A stretch of DNA of 7,046 nucleotides. Source: Flavobacteriia bacterium. GTDB taxonomy: Bacteria; Bacteroidota; Bacteroidia; Flavobacteriales; Flavobacteriaceae. Position 1 is the first letter of the stretch; each line of letters starts with the position of its first letter. This document shows positions 1-5,783 of the stretch, one piece after another. Under the pieces are notes generated by a model that worked only from the letters and a program-made list of their open reading frames with translations, ran no database searches and was not told the DNA's origin. The stretch covers positions 1-7,046 of the forward strand of contig QNYL01000083.1 in assembly GCA_003973375.1 (NCBI GenBank), in the 5' to 3' direction. The position numbers and the translations under genes were made by a program.

Positions 1-2172
1 AATGTAAGAATGGCCTTTTGGGTGGCTTTAGGACTCCCGATTTCCTTCTTTGGAATGTTTATGATCCTGCCCCTGATGGGTATTACCATCAACGTACTTT
101 CACTCTTCGGAATGATCATTGTAATTGGTATTCTGGTAGATGACGGTATTGTGATCGGGGAAAATATCTTTCAGCATTATGAACGGGGAAAATCTCCGGT
201 AAGAGCTGCCATTGATGGTACTCTGGAGGTAATTCCACCGGTAATTTCAGCCATTGTTACTACATTACTGGCCTTTTCAACTTTCTATTTCCTCGAAGGA
301 CGAATGGGTGAATTTTTTAGTGATGTTTCCACTGTTGTGATGCTAACACTAAGTATTTCACTTATTGAAGCCTTACTGATCTTACCTGCTCACCTTGCAC
401 ATTCCAAAGCATTAAGAAGAAAGGATGCCGAGCGAAAAGGTATTTTCCTTTTCTTTTACAGGGTCAATCAAAAAGCCGATCAGTTCTTAAAATTTATAAG
501 GAATAAGTTGTTTGAACCCTATATGCGGTATTTTATACATCATAAATTTTTAGGTTTTGCTATTCCTATTGCCTTATTGATCTTTTCAATAGGCGCCTTA
601 AAAGGAGGTTTGGTTAGAACATCATTTTTCCCAAATATGGCCAGTGATAGGATTTCTATAAGCCTTACCATGCCTCAGGGAACCAGTGAGAGAATTACCG
701 ATTCAATTATTTCGAAAATTGAGGTTGCTGCCTGGCTTGTAAATGATGATTTTACAAAAAAACAACACGATGATCAGCAGGTGATCCGGAATATCATTAA
801 AAATATTGGTCCCGGAACCAACAAAGCCAGTTTGACCATCAATCTTTTACCGGGTGAATTCCGTGATTTCCCTGCCAGTGATATCACCAACGCTATCAGT
901 GAAAAAGCCGGTAAATTCTATGGCGTTGAGAGTTTAACCTACGGTTCGGGAAGAAACTTTGGCGGAAGTCCGATAGCTGTTGCCCTGCTTGGAAACAATA
1001 TCAAGGAATTGAAGGCTGCCAAAGAAGAATTAAAATCCATACTGGAAAGTAATCCGCACCTTAAAGATATTTCAGATAACGATCCTGCCGGAATCAAGGA
1101 AGTTCGTATAAGATTAAAAGATAAAGCTCAAATCTTAGGGCTTACGCTGCAATCGGTTATGAATCAGGTTCGTTATGGTTTCTTTGGCTTTCAGGCACAA
1201 AGATTTCAGCGTGGAAGAGATGAAATAAAGGTATGGGTACGCTATAAAAAGGAAGACCGCTCCTCTATTAAAAACCTGGATGATATGTGGATCTCCACTC
1301 CAACGGGAAGCAAGGTTCCATTTAGCGAGATCGCTTCTTATGATATTGCCCGTGGCGAAGTGGCCATCAATCATTTGAACGGTCAAAGAGAGATTCAGGT
1401 AACTGCCGATTTGAAGAATGCTGAAGACAGTGCTACGGATGCGATGAATGAGATCAAAGATCATATCATGCCTCAGATAAAATCAAAATATCCTACTGTT
1501 TCTGCCAGCTATGAAGGTCAAAACCGTGAAGCGGAAAAAACAAAAAAATCTGTGAACAAAGTGGGACTTATCATAATCCTACTCATCTATATCACCATAT
1601 CTTTCACTTTCAGATCTTACAGTCAGGCCTTATTGCTTATTTTACTGATTCCATTTAGTCTGATTGGAATTGTTTGGGGGCATTATTTCCATAATTTCAG
1701 CATCAATATTCTATCCTGGCTGGGTATTATCGCTTTGGTTGGAATCATGGTAAACGATGGGCTGGTACTTATTGGTAAGTTTAACAGCAACCTGAAAGAA
1801 GGAATGAAATTTGATGAAGCGCTGATCAATGCTGGGGTTTCCCGTTTCAGGGCGATCTTTTTAACCTCTATTACCACAGTAGCCGGATTAATGCCTCTGC
1901 TGATGGAAAAAAGCCGTCAGGCTCAGTTCCTAAAACCTATGGCAATATCCATCTCTTATGGAATTATTATCGCTACTTTCTTAACGCTGCTCATGCTTCC
2001 TCTGTTATTGTCATTAAGTAATAATATTACGGTTTTCTTTACCTGGTTAAGAACAGGAGTTAAACCCACCAAGGAAGAAGTAACCAGAGCCATTAAAGAG
2101 TTAAAATCAGAACAGGAAGAACTCCTGGCAGAAGAAAAAGAAAAAAATGAAAAGTATAAAAATGAGAAGTAA
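1..2172 (+). CDS. RND-family efflux permease (AcrB-like), 5'-partial
   Basis: Inner-membrane proton-driven pump subunit of a tripartite exporter. The frame is open from base 1, and the ATG at 10 lies inside the conserved 'R-M-A-F-W-V-A-L-G' stretch, so the true start is off the left edge. From the alignment of the TM4 aspartates with AcrB D407/D408, about 360 N-terminal residues are missing. Of the 723 visible residues, TM3 is about 6-24, TM4 about 31-53 with the proton-relay pair D47-D48 (GILVDDGIV), TM5-TM6 about 78-131 and TM7 about 183-200. The second periplasmic porter/docking region follows (about 200-520, including 'RFQRGRDEIKV' and 'VPFSEIA'), then TM8-TM12 (about 521-672) and a highly charged tail of about 40 residues. 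TM10 reads GIMVNDGLVL, so Asn585 replaces the lysine equivalent to AcrB K940. The stop lies inside the downstream tolC-like gene, indicating one operon. Family assignment is very secure. Substrate (drug, metal, lipid or other) cannot be told from sequence. Confidence 0.96.
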   Translation, partial: NVRMAFWVALGLPISFFGMFMILPLMGITINVLSLFGMIIVIGILVDDGIVIGENIFQHYERGKSPVRAAIDGTLEVIPPVISAIVTTLLAFSTFYFLEGRMGEFFSDVSTVVMLTLSISLIEALLILPAHLAHSKALRRKDAERKGIFLFFYRVNQKADQFLKFIRNKLFEPYMRYFIHHKFLGFAIPIALLIFSIGALKGGLVRTSFFPNMASDRISISLTMPQGTSERITDSIISKIEVAAWLVNDDFTKKQHDDQQVIRNIIKNIGPGTNKASLTINLLPGEFRDFPASDITNAISEKAGKFYGVESLTYGSGRNFGGSPIAVALLGNNIKELKAAKEELKSILESNPHLKDISDNDPAGIKEVRIRLKDKAQILGLTLQSVMNQVRYGFFGFQAQRFQRGRDEIKVWVRYKKEDRSSIKNLDDMWISTPTGSKVPFSEIASYDIARGEVAINHLNGQREIQVTADLKNAEDSATDAMNEIKDHIMPQIKSKYPTVSASYEGQNREAEKTKKSVNKVGLIIILLIYITISFTFRSYSQALLLILLIPFSLIGIVWGHYFHNFSINILSWLGIIALVGIMVNDGLVLIGKFNSNLKEGMKFDEALINAGVSRFRAIFLTSITTVAGLMPLLMEKSRQAQFLKPMAISISYGIIIATFLTLLMLPLLLSLSNNITVFFTWLRTGVKPTKEEVTRAIKELKSEQEELLAEEKEKNEKYKNEK

Positions 2173-3487
2173 AGTTTTATTCACATCGTTTTTGATGTTA
2201 TGGTCGTTATTAAGCATAGCTCAGGAGAATCTTTCTAAAGATGATGCCGTTACTATTGCTTTAGAGCATAATTACAATATTAAAGTTGTAAACAACAATG
2301 TAAAAATGGCCGAGAACAGTGCCAGTATATACAACAGCGGATACTTACCTACGCTTACCGCCAGCGGAGGAGCTAATTACAGTGATAAGGACAGTGAAAA
2401 TGAATTTCAGGATGGCCGGGTTATCAATCAAAGCAGTACAAGCAAAACTATAAATGCCTCCACCGGATTAAATTACCTGATCTTTGACGGCCTTGGCAGA
2501 AGATATAATTACAAAAAGTTAAAGGAGCTTTATAATTTGAGTGAAATTCAGGCACAGCAGGTAATAGAAAATACGGTTTTACAATTGCTTACCGCATATT
2601 ACGAAGTGGCACGTCTTACACAAAATCAAGTCTATCAAAAAAATTCTCTTTCTATTTCAAAGGAACGCCTGCAACGTGAAAAGTATAAGTACCAATACGG
2701 TCAGAGTACACAACTCGATATGTTAAATTCAGAGGTTGATGTGAATAACGACAGTATTAACCTACTGAACATCAACAGGGAAGTTGCCAATGCAAAACGC
2801 AACCTGAACCTGATCCTTGGCAGGGAAATACAAAAGGATTTTAAGGTGGATACAACGGTTATCTATGCCATTGACTTGACCTTGCCAAAGGTATTGGCTT
2901 CTGCAAAGAAAAGGAACAAGGTATTACAACAGGCCGAAAAGAATATTGAACTGAGTAATTTCGACCTGAAGATCAACAGATCGGGATGGTATCCAAGTAT
3001 CGGTATCAACGGAGGTTATAGCTGGAATAATCTACATACCGATTCTGATGTGGCAAATCCGTTTGCTTTGGCTGCCAACACTTCAAAAGGTTTCCAGACC
3101 GGTTTAAGTCTGTCCTGGAATATCTTTGATGGAGGAAAAACCAAAACTAGGGTTCAAAATGCAAAGATCGCTCTGGACAACAATGAGATCCTTAAAGAGA
3201 AAATAGAGCAGGAACTTGAAAGAAATGTTTCCAATGCCTGGGAAACCTATCAAAATGCGCTTTTTGTACTTCAGGCAGAAAAAAAGAATATGGAAACCAA
3301 CAAAAGAAATTTTGAAAGAAGCTCAGAGCAGTTTAAACTGGGACAGATCATTTCTGTTGAATTCCGTGTGGCACAGATCAATTATCTGAATTCTGTAACC
3401 AATTTCAACAAGGCAAAATACCTGGCTAAGATCGCCGAATTGAATCTGCTGCAGCTTTCCGGTCAGTTGCTTGGAGCCACTTATTAA
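2147..3487 (+). CDS. TolC-family outer membrane efflux channel
   Basis: Outer-membrane/periplasmic tunnel partner of the RND pump encoded just upstream. The 446-residue product is within the usual range for the family. It opens with a signal peptide: basic MKSIKMRSK, hydrophobic core about 10-24, likely signal peptidase I cleavage after Ala25 (S-I-A|Q). Two outer-membrane-efflux repeats follow, about 30-225 and 245-440. Each has long Gln/Asn/Lys-rich helices and a matching strand element: 'YLPTLTASGG' plus 'NYLIFDGLGRR' (IFDG at 112-115) in the first, 'WYPSIGINGG' (from 281) plus 'SWNIFDGGKTKTR' (IFDG at 326-329) in the second. The ATG at 2147 overlaps the permease gene by 26 bases; a second in-frame ATG at 2162 (Met6) would still leave an intact signal peptide and an 11-base overlap. 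No promoter is visible in front of it, so it is probably co-transcribed and translationally coupled with the permease. The sequence does not let me name a specific family member. Confidence 0.96.
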   Translation: MKSIKMRSKVLFTSFLMLWSLLSIAQENLSKDDAVTIALEHNYNIKVVNNNVKMAENSASIYNSGYLPTLTASGGANYSDKDSENEFQDGRVINQSSTSKTINASTGLNYLIFDGLGRRYNYKKLKELYNLSEIQAQQVIENTVLQLLTAYYEVARLTQNQVYQKNSLSISKERLQREKYKYQYGQSTQLDMLNSEVDVNNDSINLLNINREVANAKRNLNLILGREIQKDFKVDTTVIYAIDLTLPKVLASAKKRNKVLQQAEKNIELSNFDLKINRSGWYPSIGINGGYSWNNLHTDSDVANPFALAANTSKGFQTGLSLSWNIFDGGKTKTRVQNAKIALDNNEILKEKIEQELERNVSNAWETYQNALFVLQAEKKNMETNKRNFERSSEQFKLGQIISVEFRVAQINYLNSVTNFNKAKYLAKIAELNLLQLSGQLLGATY

Positions 3488-3535
3488 AAGTGAAGATTTA
3501 ATCAGAATATTTTTCCAAATACATTTATATACAGA

Positions 3536-3573
3536 TGGTATAAATCATACCAACCTTAAGATTGATCTTAAAG
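3536..3573. terminator. tandem short hairpins in a convergent gap (weak terminator candidate)
   Basis: The 166-base gap between the tolC-like stop and the typA stop carries two adjacent inverted repeats. TGGTAT/ATACCA (3536-3541 and 3547-3552) has a 5-base loop. TTAAGAT/ATCTTAA (3556-3562 and 3565-3571) has almost no loop. They sit where transcripts from both sides should end, but stems are short, AT-rich and not followed by a clean T run on either strand. The position supports a terminator role more than the structure does. No gene is visible in the gap. Confidence 0.25.
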
Positions 3574-3653
3574 AAACTACATTATTCTGGAATATCTTTT
3601 GTGTTTACACACTTTTAGGAATACTAACCTAATCAGGATGCCTTTAATAATAT

Positions 3654-5423
3654 TTATCTGAATGTAATCTTTCGCATTCTTAAACTTAAAGGAGTGATCT
3701 CCAAATATTCATCATCTCTGATATATTCCATACATTCTTCAAGGGAAAATTCAACCTTTGGAGCAATCTTAGCACTGTCATCAGTACCCGAAGCCCTTAC
3801 GTTGGTTAGTTTTTTTCCTTTGATCAGATTTACGGCAATATCATCCTGACGGTTATTTTCTCCTACTACCTGCCCTTTGTAGATCTCCTGATTCGGATCG
3901 ATAAAGAATTTACCTCTGTCTTGCAAACGGTCAATAGCATAAGCTGTAGCCTTACCTGTTTCTGAAGAAACAATGGCTCCGTTTACTGTATCATTAAATT
4001 CTCCTTTATAGGCATCGTATCCTCTTAAACGGTGATTTATGATGGCTTCTCCCTGCGTAGCGGTAAGGATCTTGTTTCTAAGTCCGATTAAACCTCTTGA
4101 AGGAATATCAAATTCCAGATGCTGAAGATCTCCTTTTGGCTCCATGATGTGCAGATCTCCTTTACGCATGGTTACCAGATTAATGGCTTTACTTGCTAGC
4201 TCTTCCGGAACATCGATTACAAGAGTTTCATAAGGTTCTGATTTTACCCCGTCAATTTCTTTAAAGATCACTTTCGGGCGGCCTACCTGAAGCTCATAGC
4301 CTTCTCTTCTCATAGTTTCAATAAGCACTGATAAATGCAGGATACCTCTTCCGTAAACATTAAATTTATCTTCGCTATCAGTCTCATCAACACGTAAGGC
4401 AAGATTCTTTTCTGTTTCTTTAAAGAGTCTGTCACGCAAATGGCGTGAAGTAACAAATTTTCCTTCTTTTCCAAAGAAAGGGGAATTGTTAATGGTAAAC
4501 AACATACTCATCGTTGGCTGGTCTACCTCTATTCGTGGCAGGGCTTCCGGATTTTCCAAATCGGCAATCGTATCACCAATTTCAAAAGTATCGATTCCGG
4601 TAATAGCACAAATATCTCCACTTCTTACCTTATCAACCTTGGCTCTTCCAAGTCCTTCAAAAGTATGAAGTTCTTTGATCCTGATCTTCTTTACGGAACC
4701 ATCAGCTTTACAGATAGAATAATCTTTTCCTACTTCCAGATCTCCCCTAAAAACCCTTCCTATGGCAATTCTTCCTGTAAAAGAAGAGAAATCCAGAGAA
4801 GTAATCTGCATTTGCGGAGTTCCTTCCCGGTAAGGTGCTTCCGGTATCTTCTCGATGATCGCATCCAGAAGTGGCAGTATATTGTCGTTTTCCTCTTCCC
4901 AGCCGGTATTCATCCATCCGTTCTTTGCAGAACCGTAAATGGTTGCAAAATCAAGTTGCTCTTCTGAAGCATCCAGTGCAAACATCAGATCAAATACTTT
5001 TTCATGAACTATATCGGGAGTACAATTCTCTTTATCTACTTTATTAACTACTACAATAGGTATTAGTCCCAGCTCAATTGCTTTTCCCAGAACAAAACGG
5101 GTTTGTGGCATCGGCCCTTCAAAAGCATCAACCAAAAGAAGTACACCATCGGCCATTTTTAAAACCCTTTCTACTTCTCCTCCAAAATCGGCGTGGCCGG
5201 GAGTGTCGATCACATTGATCTTAACTCCTTTATAGTTTACAGATACATTTTTTGAAAGGATGGTAATTCCCCTTTCACGCTCCAGATCGTTACTATCCAG
5301 TAAAAGATCTGTTCTGACTTTTCTTTCATCCAGTATTTTTGCCTGGTCTATAATTTTATCTACAAGTGTGGTTTTTCCGTGGTCTACGTGCGCTATAATA
5401 GCTATATTTCTGATTGATTGCAT
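3654..5423 (-). CDS. typA: Translational GTPase TypA/BipA
   Basis: Cytoplasmic ribosome-binding GTPase of the EF-G/LepA class; in other bacteria it aids 50S subunit assembly and growth at low temperature or under stress. The product is 589 residues, close to the usual 590-610. All GTP-binding motifs are intact: P-loop AHVDHGKTT (11-19), switch I RERGITI (49-55), DTPGH (73-77), NKVD (127-130) and SAK (165-167). The GTPase domain (about 1-195) is followed by a beta-barrel domain II (about 205-295), EF-G III-like and V-like domains (about 300-475, with '[19 protein letters not shown]'), and the BipA-specific C-terminal domain (about 480-589) containing the family signature '[19 protein letters not shown]' and ending in LRMRKITFR. 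The ATG at 5421-5423 begins the standard [16 protein letters not shown] opening, so the start is secure. No strong Shine-Dalgarno precedes it. A TAnnTTTG match lies about 20 bases upstream. It is apparently monocistronic, convergent with the efflux operon and divergent from a small membrane protein gene. Confidence 0.98.
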   Translation of the reverse strand: MQSIRNIAIIAHVDHGKTTLVDKIIDQAKILDERKVRTDLLLDSNDLERERGITILSKNVSVNYKGVKINVIDTPGHADFGGEVERVLKMADGVLLLVDAFEGPMPQTRFVLGKAIELGLIPIVVVNKVDKENCTPDIVHEKVFDLMFALDASEEQLDFATIYGSAKNGWMNTGWEEENDNILPLLDAIIEKIPEAPYREGTPQMQITSLDFSSFTGRIAIGRVFRGDLEVGKDYSICKADGSVKKIRIKELHTFEGLGRAKVDKVRSGDICAITGIDTFEIGDTIADLENPEALPRIEVDQPTMSMLFTINNSPFFGKEGKFVTSRHLRDRLFKETEKNLALRVDETDSEDKFNVYGRGILHLSVLIETMRREGYELQVGRPKVIFKEIDGVKSEPYETLVIDVPEELASKAINLVTMRKGDLHIMEPKGDLQHLEFDIPSRGLIGLRNKILTATQGEAIINHRLRGYDAYKGEFNDTVNGAIVSSETGKATAYAIDRLQDRGKFFIDPNQEIYKGQVVGENNRQDDIAVNLIKGKKLTNVRASGTDDSAKIAPKVEFSLEECMEYIRDDEYLEITPLSLRMRKITFR

Positions 5424-5442
5424 ACTCTAAATTTTCAATGTG

Positions 5443-5450
5443 CAAAAATA
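5443..5450 (-). promoter_or_regulatory. Bacteroidota-type -7 promoter element for typA
   Basis: On the minus strand these bases read TATTTTTG, an exact match to the Bacteroidota -7 consensus TAnnTTTG. With a 19-base spacer, the -33 position (5472-5470) reads TTA, two of three matches to TTG. A transcript starting about six bases downstream would have a leader of roughly 14 nt before the typA ATG. The motif is short and AT-rich, so chance occurrence is possible. Position and orientation are what make it credible. Confidence 0.5.
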
Positions 5451-5481
5451 ACTGATTTTTAAGGATTAATAAGCTAAAAAG

Positions 5482-5493
5482 TGATATTTATCA
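5482..5493. promoter_or_regulatory. small dyad between divergent promoters (possible operator)
   Basis: TGATA and TATCA (5482-5486 and 5489-5493) form a perfect inverted repeat around TT, and the flanking A5480/T5495 would also pair. It lies between the -7 elements of typA and of the small membrane protein gene, upstream of both. That is a plausible place for a regulator, but the arms are short and AT-rich, and no regulator gene is nearby. This is a speculative call. Confidence 0.2.
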
Positions 5494-5516
5494 TTTTATA
5501 TACAATTTAAATAAAA

Positions 5517-5524
5517 TAGATTTG
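5517..5524 (+). promoter_or_regulatory. Bacteroidota-type -7 promoter element for the small membrane protein gene
   Basis: TAGATTTG matches TAnnTTTG exactly and sits 33 bases before the ATG at 5558, giving a predicted leader of about 27 nt. No TTG lies at the expected -33 distance; a TTTT tract (5494-5497) with a 19-base spacer is the nearest substitute. It is one of the main reasons for calling the downstream short frame a gene. Confidence 0.5.
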
Positions 5525-5557
5525 TAAAAAGGATAACTAATTAAATTATAAAAGATT

Positions 5558-5698
5558 ATGACACATTTGTTTTTACCCTTAGTAGACTGGAACTGGGGAA
5601 TTATTGGTTCTATCTTTATGTTTTTAGTATTTTTAGGCCTGGTGGTAGCCCTTTTACTGCTTATGCGAGGTGGAAAAAAGAAAAATACAGACGCTTAG
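5558..5698 (+). CDS. Small single-span membrane protein of unknown function (46 aa)
   Basis: A complete short frame, ATG to TAG, in the divergent space upstream of typA. I do not recognise the family. The product has a short N-terminus containing the aromatic motif DWNWG (10-14), one strongly hydrophobic helix (about 15-36, Ile/Phe/Leu/Val-rich with two glycines), then a basic cytoplasmic-type end RGGKKKNTDA. The positive-inside rule predicts N-out, C-in. Support for a real gene: a TAnnTTTG element 33 bases upstream, a clean membrane-protein composition rather than the mixed residues of a random frame, and a position that fills otherwise empty space. It has no Shine-Dalgarno sequence, as is usual for this phylum. 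It is divergent from typA and convergent with the phosphoesterase, so it is probably monocistronic. Function cannot be inferred. Accessory subunits of larger membrane complexes often look like this, but nothing here points to a partner. Confidence 0.7.
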   Translation: MTHLFLPLVDWNWGIIGSIFMFLVFLGLVVALLLLMRGGKKKNTDA

Positions 5699-5700
5699 TT

Positions 5701-5724
5701 CAGCTAAAAGTTGTTATTATTTTA
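5701..5724 (+). terminator. weak terminator candidate after the small membrane protein gene
   Basis: CAGCT/AGTTG (5701-5705 and 5709-5713, one G-T wobble, 3-base loop) begins three bases after the TAG stop and is followed by a T-rich tract, TTATTATTTT. The layout is that of an intrinsic terminator, but the stem is only five pairs, so the call is weak. The stronger hairpin just downstream may do the job instead. Confidence 0.25.
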
Positions 5725-5730
5725 ACCCGA

Positions 5731-5756
5731 GAGGTACTGTAAAGTTTCAGTATCTC
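5731..5756. terminator. 9-bp hairpin between convergent genes (possible bidirectional terminator)
   Basis: GAGGTACTG (5731-5739) pairs with CAGTATCTC (5748-5756) over nine positions with one G-T wobble and an 8-base loop. CCC (5726-5728) and GGG (5761-5763) could extend it beyond a small internal loop. It lies in the 85-base gap between the stop codons of the small membrane protein gene and the metallophosphoesterase gene, where both transcripts should end. Neither side has a good uninterrupted T run, so factor-independent termination is uncertain; it may instead protect transcript 3' ends. Confidence 0.4.
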
Positions 5757-5783
5757 AGTTGGGCATGCTACTCTTTTAATAGT

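Noticed and set aside
1135..1877. Minus-strand open frames of 109 and 64 codons (1135-1464 and 1683-1877).
   Set aside because: They lie wholly antisense to the conserved porter and TM8-TM10 regions of the RND permease, and their products show no domain features or upstream promoter.
3600..3617. TGTG-TTTA-CACA followed by CTTTT as a terminator for the efflux operon.
   Set aside because: The stem is only four pairs with a short broken T tract, which is no better than expected by chance in AT-rich sequence.
3654..3690. Possible truncation or frameshift at the TypA C-terminus, since it ends at RMRKITFR.
   Set aside because: The remaining domain is complete, total length is near normal, and the frame beyond the stop adds only six unrelated codons before another stop, so no lost tail is visible.
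4486..4967. Plus-strand open frames of 60 and 100 codons inside typA.
   Set aside because: They are antisense to strongly conserved TypA coding sequence, with serine/proline-rich products typical of reverse-frame translation.
5748..5783. A stretch resembling the D-arm and anticodon region of a lysine tRNA (ATCTCAGTTGGGC followed by ACTCTTTTAATAGT).
   Set aside because: The cloverleaf does not close: the D-stem pairs only if shifted, the anticodon stem is three pairs, no T-arm (GTTCGAATC-like) follows, and no acceptor stem can be formed. At most it is chance similarity.
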